Below, piece after piece: positions 47,637-55,892 of a DNA stretch of 64,000 bases. Every line of letters starts with the position of its first letter. Within the stretch, counting starts at the first letter, position 1. Where the stretch lies: contig NC_013061.1 of NCBI RefSeq assembly GCF_000023825.1, forward strand, positions 124,001 to 188,000, read 5' to 3'. This DNA comes from Pedobacter heparinus DSM 2366. Lineage in GTDB: Bacteria > Bacteroidota > Bacteroidia > Sphingobacteriales > Sphingobacteriaceae. The position numbers and the translations under genes were made by a program. The notes under the pieces were generated by a model. The model had not been told where the DNA came from. It saw only the letters and a program-made list of their open reading frames with translations, and did not search any database.

Positions 47637-48716
47637 ATGGAGAAATTAGAAGAAAAAGAAAATGTAAAAGAGAATTTTGACTTTGTAGATACGATCCGGT
47701 GCATTTCCATGATGGGAATTGTTTTTGAACATACTTCTGCTGTTGAAACCGGCATCTATAAATCTACTTTTGATACCCTGGTTGAAACCTCATTGATACA
47801 ATCTTTTAAGTTTAGCACCATAGCTTTCTTTTTAATTGGGGGTATTCTGATCAATCATAAATTTCAGGAATATTCGGCAGGGCAATATTTGAAAAACAGG
47901 TTTAAAAAAACAATTAAACCCTGGTTGTTCTGGTTGTTCGTCTATATCGTGCTCATGTGCGTAGACCGCTACGTTTCTTATTTACGTGGAGGTGATACAA
48001 TAATTGTGACAAATTTTTTTGGTTATGTCTGGCATTTGTTTGGATTTGGGCTATTCTATACCCCAAGCTGGTTTGTGTTAAATTTTTTAATATGTATTTG
48101 TATACTCCTTGCCTTCAAAAGATATTTATACAGTTGGATTTTCGGTGCAATTTTAGGATTGATCTCAATTACCTATAGTTTAAATTTATACCACGACTGG
48201 TTTATTGCCTCACATTCAACGGCCTTATTTGGCTTTGTATTTTATCTGTGGCTGGGTGTTATCATCAATAAGAACTTTGAGTTGGTTATGGGATACATCC
48301 GGCGCATCAGCTGGCCTGTAATAATTCTTCTTGTTGTTGTTACTTTTGGTTTAGCGATTTCAGAATCATGGATACTGATAAAAATTAAGGCCCTGGATGC
48401 ATACAATACATTAAGAATAACCAATATATTGTATTCTCTTGCCATGTTTGCCCTGCTGTTAAAAATCGGGAAAATTAAATTGTTACATAAACTGGAACCC
48501 CGGCAAACCACATTTGGAATCTATCTGGTGCACTTTGTTATCATTGTAAGGCTTATGCCTCTGATTTTTCAACCTTTAAAGTTGAATTATGCAAAGTATT
48601 CCGTCTGGCTTAACAGTGGTATCCATCTGCTAACATTTATCGCCGTATATGGTATAAGCTTTGGGCTTGTACAGCTCATAAGAAAAACCAGGTACAGGTG
48701 GACCGTTGGATTATAA
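47637..48716 (+). CDS. Membrane acyltransferase (acyltransferase-3/OafA-like)
   Basis: 359 residues with about ten hydrophobic helices. The start of the domain, FVDTIRCISMMGIVFEHTSAVETG, fits the acyltransferase-3 family with its conserved Arg and His; FGIYLVHFVIIV near the C terminus is also typical. These proteins acetylate or otherwise acylate exported glycans. The position between the SGNH hydrolase and glycosyltransferases suggests it decorates the locus glycan, with the hydrolase as a possible opposing activity. Confidence 0.85.
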   Translation: MEKLEEKENVKENFDFVDTIRCISMMGIVFEHTSAVETGIYKSTFDTLVETSLIQSFKFSTIAFFLIGGILINHKFQEYSAGQYLKNRFKKTIKPWLFWLFVYIVLMCVDRYVSYLRGGDTIIVTNFFGYVWHLFGFGLFYTPSWFVLNFLICICILLAFKRYLYSWIFGAILGLISITYSLNLYHDWFIASHSTALFGFVFYLWLGVIINKNFELVMGYIRRISWPVIILLVVVTFGLAISESWILIKIKALDAYNTLRITNILYSLAMFALLLKIGKIKLLHKLEPRQTTFGIYLVHFVIIVRLMPLIFQPLKLNYAKYSVWLNSGIHLLTFIAVYGISFGLVQLIRKTRYRWTVGL

Positions 48717-48728
48717 GAAATATTAATT

Positions 48729-49685
48729 TTATAAAGCAGCCAGCACATCATTGATCCTGTTAAAATAGGTATGGTTCTTTAGCAGGTTGGCCTGCATCTT
48801 TTTGATCATGTGCAGACGTTCCTGAGGATGTGAAATGTAATGATGCGTTTTTTCAATAAAATCGTTGCTGTCGGTTGCAATTACAAGCTCGTCTTCGTTA
48901 AAGTATTTCCGGGCAAGCAGGTTGTCGCAAATCTGGAAGCCGCCAAGCATGGTAGAAGTAAATACCCTTTCATTAAGTAATATGTTGTACTTGATCTGCG
49001 CAGCTGTATGAACATTTGGGGTGATGTAAGAACGGCTGTATAATTTTTTTGTTTCCGCTGTTTCTGGGTTGATCATGTTGTGCTCAGTATATTCCAGGTG
49101 GTTCTTAAACTCCTTTTTTAAAGGTAAAATAACGGAGTTATAAGTGCTGAGCCTATGGCTGACATTCCCGATCCAGAGGAAATCGAATTCTGGATTCAAC
49201 ATGGGTTCGGTAAACCTTGTTTTATCCGCGCAATGCAGCAACTGGATTACCTTAAGCCCCAGCTCCTTTTGATAGCCAGAGAAAAATTGCTCATTAATGA
49301 GCTCCTCGTGCTGAGACCAGATTAATATATTATGCCGGGAACTGTATTTATTCAATACACTTTTTGTCTTTTCAAGTATGGTGTCAATTTGTGGCTCATA
49401 ATTGCAGGGTGAGTAGAACGATCCCCAAAGTACAAGCGCTGTCGGTTTGAGTGTATTTAAAGGGAGGTAGGGGATATTATCAACTGAGGTGAATATGATA
49501 TCCGGACTGAAAGCAATAAGCTTAACTTTTTCTGCGGGCCAGAAAGAATTTTCCAACTTGGCAATGTCGAAAAACTTAAAAGAATCACCCCGCTCTATAA
49601 ATGCATTTTTAAAACCATTGGCTACTGTTTTTGCAGCGTAACCCCATTTGTTGTCTGTTTGATAGATATAAGCGATTTTTTTCAT
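48729..49685 (-). CDS. CgeB-like GT-B glycosyltransferase
   Basis: 318 residues from ATG 49685 (MKKIAYIYQTDNKWGYAAKTV); a longer reading from 49733 overlaps the fucosyltransferase gene and adds unlike residues. The C-terminal part, FDFLWIGNVSHRLSTYNSVILPL...YNILLNERVFTSTMLGGFQICDNLLARKYF...YISHPQERLHMIKKMQANLLKNHTYFNR, is the glycosyltransferase family-1-like domain seen in CgeB proteins. It is 7 bp from the GT11 gene. Sugar unknown. Confidence 0.8.
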   Translation of the reverse strand: MKKIAYIYQTDNKWGYAAKTVANGFKNAFIERGDSFKFFDIAKLENSFWPAEKVKLIAFSPDIIFTSVDNIPYLPLNTLKPTALVLWGSFYSPCNYEPQIDTILEKTKSVLNKYSSRHNILIWSQHEELINEQFFSGYQKELGLKVIQLLHCADKTRFTEPMLNPEFDFLWIGNVSHRLSTYNSVILPLKKEFKNHLEYTEHNMINPETAETKKLYSRSYITPNVHTAAQIKYNILLNERVFTSTMLGGFQICDNLLARKYFNEDELVIATDSNDFIEKTHHYISHPQERLHMIKKMQANLLKNHTYFNRINDVLAAL

Positions 49686-49692
49686 TAAATTA

Positions 49693-50544
49693 TTATAAGC
49701 TGATCCAACCTTGAGGAAATGACATGCGGACATTTATATCCTTGTCATTTGTCCATTTTTCAGGAGCAATGACAATTTTATCCGGATTGGGATTTAGCCA
49801 TGCTGCCCACCAGCTAAAACTGCTGTTTGCAACAATATGATGTTTGCAGCTACTCATTAGCTGCATGTCGATATAACTTGATGTTCCTTTATTCCAGGAT
49901 ATAAAGCTACAATCCTGGAGCTTAAGGTTAGCGATACACCAGTCGATATCATCGGAGAAAATAAAGAATCTGGCGGCGTTGACTTTGGATGTAATGTAGT
50001 TGATCGCTGTCTGGTAATACTCGGGGCCGCACAGGCCACCAAGTAAAGGGTCTTTTATGTAGTCGCCCCTTCTGATGTGGAGGGATATGCTGTTACTGAG
50101 TTTAGTCTGATCTAAAACCTCCTGGTTTTGTGCGGACAGGGGAGCCCTGAACTGAAAATCTTTTCTCAGGTCATCTGCTATGTGCTCAAAATATTGAAAA
50201 TTTTGCCAGTATCCCCAATAGTAAGCGCTTTTGGGATTGTTTAACAGAGATGGATCGAAAGAAAATAGTTTTTTTTCTTCTATATAGGTATTTCGCAGGT
50301 TGAGGATTCTTCTAAGCTTTCTGTACAACCATTTTTTGTTGTAAAAAAGATCACTTGTAAAAGAGGAGACGCTGTTTACTTTTATATTGAAGATATGTTC
50401 CAGTTCAAAGCCATTGTGAAGTGTATATTCCTGGTAACCTTGTAAATCTGCCTTAACATGGGGGAATCTGTGTTGCAAGGATTTATAGAATGCGTATTGA
50501 AACATCTGGTTGCCCAGTCCACCCAGAAATCTGATAATTTTCAT
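49693..50544 (-). CDS. Alpha-1,2-fucosyltransferase family protein (GT11)
   Basis: 283 residues with the GT11 signature peptides: FLGGLGNQMFQYAFYKSL at the N terminus, HIRRGDYI in the middle (GDP-fucose contact) and FSWWAAWLNPNPDKIVIAPEKW near the C terminus. GT11 enzymes add fucose in alpha-1,2 linkage, usually to galactose. Together with the GT10 gene at 52797 it implies a multiply fucosylated product. No GDP-fucose synthesis gene (gmd/fcl) is in the window. Confidence 0.92.
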   Translation of the reverse strand: MKIIRFLGGLGNQMFQYAFYKSLQHRFPHVKADLQGYQEYTLHNGFELEHIFNIKVNSVSSFTSDLFYNKKWLYRKLRRILNLRNTYIEEKKLFSFDPSLLNNPKSAYYWGYWQNFQYFEHIADDLRKDFQFRAPLSAQNQEVLDQTKLSNSISLHIRRGDYIKDPLLGGLCGPEYYQTAINYITSKVNAARFFIFSDDIDWCIANLKLQDCSFISWNKGTSSYIDMQLMSSCKHHIVANSSFSWWAAWLNPNPDKIVIAPEKWTNDKDINVRMSFPQGWISL

Positions 50545-50592
50545 TGAACAAGCCTCTCGATTTTTTTTCTGTTTTTAAGTTTGCCGAACATT

Positions 50593-51609
50593 TTATTTGG
50601 ATAAACGACCAATTCCTTTAATGGAAAGCTTAAATGCTTTTCTAAGTTGACGCGAAGTTACAAAAGACCAGCTAAAAAGATGTTTGTTTAATAATAATGG
50701 AAGGGCATTCATTTTAGCTTTTTTGGTGTAAATAATTTTGAACCAGTAATTAAACAACATTTTTTCGAAAGGGATGATGGGATATTTGTTTAATGCCCGG
50801 TTTGCGTACTTTAATTTGGTAAACAGGTAAAGATAATCAGAAAGGTCTGAATTATAGCTCCACATCAGGATGCTGTATAAGGCATCTGTAAGCCTTTTTT
50901 CGGGTTGGATCTGTAAGTTGGTCAGTTGTATTTTTTTGATCTCATAGAGTTTGGTCCAGCTTGTATCGGCATGAAGTACGGAAGTATTACTCTCGTGGTC
51001 CCTGTATTTAACCAGCACTTCGTCCAGGTTATCAACAGGATATTTTTCTGCAATGCGAATAAACAGCTCGTAATCTTCTGCCGGTGCAAAATCTTTATAG
51101 CCATGTAGTTCCTTTAGTACAGTGGTTTTATACATCACTGTGGAATTTACATAGGTATTGATAAAGAGGAGCGTCATTTTGATGTGCTCGTTTCCGGTTG
51201 GCACAATTAGGCGGTTGTCATCCAGTAACTTTCCATCTTTATCAATTACTTTACCATGCCCGCCGCATAAAGCATAGCCTGGATTTTCCTGCAGAAAACG
51301 ATATTGAAGCTCGAGCCGGTTGGGGAGGGCGATGTCATCGCTGTCCAATATGGCCAGGTATTCGCCCCTTGCTTCCTTTAAGGCAACATTCCTGGTATAG
51401 ACCAGGCCACGGTTTTTATCATTGTGGACCAACCTAATGCGGGAATCATTAAATTCAAGAACAAGCTGAACGGTCTCATCTGTTGATCCGTCATTGACAA
51501 TTAATAACTCAAAATCTGTAAAAGTTTGGCTTAAAATACTTTTTATTGATTCATTTATATAATTTGCCGCATTGTAAGCAGCCATAAAAACGGTTATTTT
51601 TGGGGCCAT
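50593..51609 (-). CDS. Glycosyltransferase family 2
   Basis: 338 residues from ATG 51609 (MAPKITVFMAAYNAANYI). GT-A fold motifs: SILSQTFTDFELLIVNDGSTD and the metal-binding LAILDSDDIALPNRLELQ, then AEDYELFIRIAEKY. It adds a sugar from a nucleotide donor to a lipid-linked or surface glycan. The upstream minus-strand box TATCTTTG ends five bases from this ATG, which excludes the earlier in-frame ATG at 51639. Confidence 0.9.
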   Translation of the reverse strand: MAPKITVFMAAYNAANYINESIKSILSQTFTDFELLIVNDGSTDETVQLVLEFNDSRIRLVHNDKNRGLVYTRNVALKEARGEYLAILDSDDIALPNRLELQYRFLQENPGYALCGGHGKVIDKDGKLLDDNRLIVPTGNEHIKMTLLFINTYVNSTVMYKTTVLKELHGYKDFAPAEDYELFIRIAEKYPVDNLDEVLVKYRDHESNTSVLHADTSWTKLYEIKKIQLTNLQIQPEKRLTDALYSILMWSYNSDLSDYLYLFTKLKYANRALNKYPIIPFEKMLFNYWFKIIYTKKAKMNALPLLLNKHLFSWSFVTSRQLRKAFKLSIKGIGRLSK

Positions 51610-51614
51610 ATGGG

Positions 51615-51622
51615 CAAAGATA
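51615..51622 (-). promoter_or_regulatory. -7 box abutting the GT2 start codon
   Basis: TATCTTTG on the minus strand with five bases to the ATG at 51609. The divergent GT4 gene starts at 51658, so the two share a 48-bp promoter region. Confidence 0.55.
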
Positions 51623-51657
51623 GTGTTAGCGTTGCACATTAGGGAATTTGGTATGAT

Positions 51658-52800
51658 ATGAAGAAAAGGATATTGTTTATTACCCAGGATCTTGGGAGGA
51701 CCGGATCGGAAATGGTGTTGTGGTATTTGCTGATCAACCTGGACCGGGAGAAATATGAAGTTTCGGTTTTTTGCCTGAGAAAGGGGGCACTATATGACCT
51801 CCTGCCAGACTATATAGAAAAAAATATCCTGTATAAATCCAGCCCGGATTGGTCTGACCGTGCGTTCAGGCGCTTGATTAAGCTGTTCGGCGTACACCCT
51901 TTAACTTACCAGTTAAAGAGGATCCAGCAACGCTTTAAGGCAGATGTATGGTATGTAAATACCATTGCGGTTCCTGAGGTACTGGAGATCCCTAAACCTG
52001 AAGGAGTAAAAATGATTACCCATATCCATGAATATTTATATGCTTTTAGTGAAATTAAGGCGAAGACCCTGCAAAGGGCAATGGATTATTCCGATGCATG
52101 GATCGGCTGTTCTGATATGGTATGTGCAAAACTGGTTGACCTGAAGCAGCAGAATGTGTCCCTGCAATATAGTTTTGTGGATACGGAAACCATTCATACG
52201 GATCCGTTGAAAATTGCTGCCATTAAGGAAAAGCTGGGGATTTTACCTGGAGACCAGGTCTGGGTGGTTTCCGGGGGCACGAAATACATGAAAGGTCTGG
52301 ACCAGGTTTTACCTATCCTGGAGCATTTTAAAGCGGAGCCGGTAAAGATCATCTGGCTTGGGGCACAGGTAAGTAATGCGCTGGAGTTATATGTAAGAAC
52401 CGTTGCGGAGGAAAAATATCCGGGCAGGCTGTTGTTTGCCGGGGCTTTAGCTGCAGATTATTACAACTATATGTCTGCTGCAACTGGTTTGCTGCTGTTG
52501 TCGAGGGAAGAGACATTTTCATTGGTGATGATCGAGGCAGCTTATCTCGGCCTGCCCATCGTTGCTTTTGATATCGGTATTGCCAGTGCGTTTATACAAA
52601 AGGACATGGGAACTGTGGCCAAAAACCGTAACCTGGATGAATTGATCCTGGGCATGGAAAAAGTTCATGAGGGGGCTGGCTATAGTAAAGTAAGCTTAAG
52701 GAATGCAGCAATGGCCTATAGTGCAAAGCAGCAGCTCCCGCTTTATGAGCAGTTATTGGCTAAGGTCATCGCGCAGCTTACTGCTGAAAACCAGGACTAA
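51658..52800 (+). CDS. GT4 glycosyltransferase
   Basis: 380 residues. N-terminal FITQDLGRTGSEMVLWYLL is the acceptor-side loop of GT4 enzymes, and the C half has VSGGTKYMKGLDQVLPIL, SREETFSLVMIEAAYLGLPIVAFDIGIA (the EX7E motif). It is the only plus-strand gene in the 48729-57734 stretch, and its stop overlaps the convergent GT10 stop by four bases. Confidence 0.9.
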   Translation: MKKRILFITQDLGRTGSEMVLWYLLINLDREKYEVSVFCLRKGALYDLLPDYIEKNILYKSSPDWSDRAFRRLIKLFGVHPLTYQLKRIQQRFKADVWYVNTIAVPEVLEIPKPEGVKMITHIHEYLYAFSEIKAKTLQRAMDYSDAWIGCSDMVCAKLVDLKQQNVSLQYSFVDTETIHTDPLKIAAIKEKLGILPGDQVWVVSGGTKYMKGLDQVLPILEHFKAEPVKIIWLGAQVSNALELYVRTVAEEKYPGRLLFAGALAADYYNYMSAATGLLLLSREETFSLVMIEAAYLGLPIVAFDIGIASAFIQKDMGTVAKNRNLDELILGMEKVHEGAGYSKVSLRNAAMAYSAKQQLPLYEQLLAKVIAQLTAENQD

Positions 52801-53759
52801 AGGTTTTTGCTAAGCAGCCGTTGAATTTTTGACTCTAAGCTGTCAAACTGATGGATGATGTATTCTGCAGCATGTGGTTGAAACTTAGGCTGGCTGAGGA
52901 ACTCCTGGTATAATTTTGGATTGCGGTGCAGTTCTTCTACCTGTTTATTTAGGCCGGCCAGGCTGTCTGGGCCATTGTAGAACAGGATCGCACCTTTATT
53001 GAGTACATCTGGTTCGGGATTGTTGTTGCTGCCCCAATAAATGGGAATGGTATTGTTTTTTATGGCCTCAAAAACTTTTTCGGTTACGTAGCCAGTTTCG
53101 TTTGAGTTTTCGGGACAGATGTTAAATTTATAATGGCCAATAAATCGTCCTTTATCATCGTTAAATACTGTTTTAAGCGCGGGAGTGTTGTTCATGTATT
53201 TGCCCCCGCTGTCTACCTGGTCAATTTTACTGAGGCTATTGAACAGAATGGTCCTGATTTTTCCATCGTCGTGGCTGCAGACTAAGGAAGTGAACTTTTT
53301 GTCTTCATCTTTGCAGATATCCCTGTTCACGAAATTTGATATCATGGTCCGGATCAGCTGGCTATCGGTTTCTGAATGGAACATATGTTCCATCCAGTAG
53401 GGAAAGCGTTGGTAATGTTCATGATCTATGTAATCAAATCCTATGGCGATATCGGCAATGTGTTTGCAATGGTCTTTGTATTCCCGGTAGCGCATGACAT
53501 TCTCTCCGGTATAGAATAGTTTGATACGGCTCTTACTTTTTTTGATCAGTTCCTTTGGGCCGAAAACTGAACTGATGAGCAGGGAGTTCTCTGCCGTTAG
53601 CAGATGCGAGAACTGACGTTTAAGACGTCTGTAATGCCAGATCTTTTCTGCGTCGTTTGTCCAGCAGTTTAAGATCTCGATATGGTTTTCATCAGGAAGA
53701 TAAGTATAGGGTATTGGTTTTTGGAGTCCGAGGAATTTGAACAGCGATTTTAATTTCAT
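52797..53759 (-). CDS. Alpha-1,3/4-fucosyltransferase-like protein (GT10)
   Basis: 320 residues. The C-terminal half contains the GT10 hallmark YKFNICPENSNETGYVTEKVFEAIKNNTIPIYWG, matching the (F/Y)xxxxENSxxxxYxTEKxxxA donor-site consensus. The N-terminal half is divergent, as usual in bacterial GT10. Such enzymes add fucose in alpha-1,3 or alpha-1,4 linkage to GlcNAc/glucose residues; the linkage cannot be decided here. 21 bp after the GT gene at 53781. Confidence 0.9.
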   Translation of the reverse strand: MKLKSLFKFLGLQKPIPYTYLPDENHIEILNCWTNDAEKIWHYRRLKRQFSHLLTAENSLLISSVFGPKELIKKSKSRIKLFYTGENVMRYREYKDHCKHIADIAIGFDYIDHEHYQRFPYWMEHMFHSETDSQLIRTMISNFVNRDICKDEDKKFTSLVCSHDDGKIRTILFNSLSKIDQVDSGGKYMNNTPALKTVFNDDKGRFIGHYKFNICPENSNETGYVTEKVFEAIKNNTIPIYWGSNNNPEPDVLNKGAILFYNGPDSLAGLNKQVEELHRNPKLYQEFLSQPKFQPHAAEYIIHQFDSLESKIQRLLSKNL

Positions 53760-53780
53760 GAACGTTTAGGATCAGGGATG

Positions 53781-54731
53781 TTATTTTTTAAACAGCTTTT
53801 TTTTCAGTTTTTTAAAAAATGATTTTTTTTGTGACTGGTTGTTGGCTGTATAGTAATTAGGCATTTTGATGTAGTGTTCATATTCATTTGCCTTTAATAC
53901 TTTGTGGTATTCCTCCAGCAAAGGTTTCACATCCGGGCGCATTTCCGGGGTAAATAAGGTCCATTTAGAAATGTTTAGCGGGTGGTTATAATCCCAGCCG
54001 CTAAAGTGAAAGAAAGATAGCGGGGTGGTACCGTTTACCATAAATATGCCTTCTTTTTGTGAGATGGTCCTTTCATGTAAATTCCAGTAGGCCACATTTA
54101 AGCCTGTATTTTGCTCGACATGCGCATTTTTAAAATACAGGGGAACAAAGTTTAGCCACAGCTGCTCGCCATAGTAGCCCCTTTTAAAATCATAAATGCA
54201 GTCGAGCACGGATCTTTCCCTGTGCCAGTTTATGAATGCATCAACCTGTGCCGATTTTTTCAACTTGAAAAAACCACCATTGTATAACCCTGCATTTAAA
54301 ACTTCGAGTTCCTGCCTTTTCATTTCAACAGGGGGAGGAGATGAAAAGTGTGGTGTAAGGATAATTTCATGTTCATTGATCACGTTTTCTGGCAGGCGGC
54401 CAAAGAAGAGCATGTCGGAATCACCAAATATCACCTGATCGATTTCCTTTTTATCGAGAAAATGGCGCGCAAACAATATTTTGGAACTGTTTGCCAGTTG
54501 CATAGGGTTATAGTTTTGGGTAATGAAGCCAAATTCTTCTGCCTGCAGTTCATGCAGCTGAAGAATGGGATATTTACGCATCAGTTTATTTTTAGCTATG
54601 GCATCAGGTGTTAAGTAATCTGTAAGGCAAATGCAGACCTCGAATTCTGGATGCTGCTGTTTTACAGAATCGATCAGCGAAACGGCAAAGGGCAGGTAAT
54701 TGGTTGTCGCAATGGTGAAAAATAAGGTCAT
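53781..54731 (-). CDS. GT-A glycosyltransferase (GT8-like)
   Basis: 316 residues: ATTNYLPFAVSLIDSVKQQHPEFEVCICLTD, the metal-site VIFGDSDMLFFGRLPE (DxD), LNAGLYNGGFFKLKKS and FHFSGWDYNHPLNIS. The DxD and NAGLYNGGFF layout resembles GT8-type transferases, though the match is loose. The C terminus is strongly basic (SFFKKLKKKLFKK), suggesting membrane attachment. The start overlaps the upstream GT4 stop by four bases. Confidence 0.82.
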   Translation of the reverse strand: MTLFFTIATTNYLPFAVSLIDSVKQQHPEFEVCICLTDYLTPDAIAKNKLMRKYPILQLHELQAEEFGFITQNYNPMQLANSSKILFARHFLDKKEIDQVIFGDSDMLFFGRLPENVINEHEIILTPHFSSPPPVEMKRQELEVLNAGLYNGGFFKLKKSAQVDAFINWHRERSVLDCIYDFKRGYYGEQLWLNFVPLYFKNAHVEQNTGLNVAYWNLHERTISQKEGIFMVNGTTPLSFFHFSGWDYNHPLNISKWTLFTPEMRPDVKPLLEEYHKVLKANEYEHYIKMPNYYTANNQSQKKSFFKKLKKKLFKK

Positions 54732-55891
54732 AAAAATAGCTGGTCTAGTTTCTGATAACGGGCTTCCTGTTCGTAATCTGATTCAAATGCCTGTTTTGCA
54801 TAAACAGACTGCTGCCGATAGATTTCAGGTTGTTCCAGCAGGGTAATGATGTGCCTGCTGAATTCTTTTGGATTATCGCTCACCAGGCAGCCGTTATTGG
54901 TTTTATTGATCAGGCCGTCTACCCCCCTGGTGTTGCATACTACAGGCAGGTGATGGGATAGGGCCTCAATCACTTTAATTTTTGTTCCCGTACCTGAAAG
55001 CATCGGACATATCGCGATTTTTGCCTGATGATAGCAGGTGTCCAGCTCGGTTGCAAAAGGGATAAGGGTAATGTTATTGTAATTCCCTTTAATAAAAGCA
55101 GTAACCTGTCCGATGATACAGATGTTTATAGTTTTTGGAAGCAGAGGGTACACTTGCGTCATGAACCAGTTTGCGGCCTCTATGTTATGCGGGTTTTTAC
55201 TGGCCACATAGATAAGATCGAACTTCCGTTCTGCTACCGGAACTGGACTGGCCTCTGACTTTTTGATCATCATTGGGGCCAGGGCGATTTCAGTTTTACA
55301 GAACTGACTGAAAAGATATTGTTCTTCAACAGAGATGGCCAGTACTTTATCAAACAGGGACAGCCTCCTGATCTCTTCCTGAAAGGAAGCACCTATAGGA
55401 TATTTTTCCTGATGCTGGGCAGTTAAAAAATCGTGGGTGTCTAATAGGGTTGTTGCTTTTCCGAGGTTTGGGTTATTTTCTATCAGGGATGACCAGCTTG
55501 CATAGTTGATGAAGATGTAATCGTATTGGTTTTGCCGGAGTATTTTATTGAAAGCCCGTTTTAGGCGAATGCTAACCAACTCCGGAAAGTTTAGCGGGAA
55601 CAAGCCCCACTTTTTCTGATAGAAAAAATTAGGCAGTTTGTAACAGAAGAAGTAGTAAAGCAGATTCTTTTTAGGAGCCTTTCTGGGCAGCACCCAGGTT
55701 TGACTGGCGAGCCCGCTGTTTTCAAATTCCCGGATGTCCGTTTCGTTCCATTCCCCCCAGTAGTACTCGCTTACAAAGTGGACCTGAAAACCCCTGGATT
55801 TAAAATAATCCAGGAAGCTTAATGCCCGGATTTTGTTGCCGGCATTTTTTTTTAAAGGATTATCGGGCATGAAAAACAAAATCTTTTTCAT
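54728..55891 (-). CDS. GT4 glycosyltransferase
   Basis: 387 residues from ATG 55891, one base after the ABC transporter stop. GT4 layout: FFMPDNPLKKNAGNKIRALSFLDYFKSRG (acceptor-side loop), FDLIYVASKNPHNIEAANWFM, and AICPMLSGTGTKIKVIEALSHHLPVVCNTRGVDG with the conserved Gly-Thr-Lys-x-Lys donor segment. An upstream in-frame TTG at 55903 overlaps the transporter gene. Translationally coupled at both ends, so it acts with the exporter and the next transferase. Confidence 0.88.
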   Translation of the reverse strand: MKKILFFMPDNPLKKNAGNKIRALSFLDYFKSRGFQVHFVSEYYWGEWNETDIREFENSGLASQTWVLPRKAPKKNLLYYFFCYKLPNFFYQKKWGLFPLNFPELVSIRLKRAFNKILRQNQYDYIFINYASWSSLIENNPNLGKATTLLDTHDFLTAQHQEKYPIGASFQEEIRRLSLFDKVLAISVEEQYLFSQFCKTEIALAPMMIKKSEASPVPVAERKFDLIYVASKNPHNIEAANWFMTQVYPLLPKTINICIIGQVTAFIKGNYNNITLIPFATELDTCYHQAKIAICPMLSGTGTKIKVIEALSHHLPVVCNTRGVDGLINKTNNGCLVSDNPKEFSRHIITLLEQPEIYRQQSVYAKQAFESDYEQEARYQKLDQLFL

Positions 55892-55892
55892 C

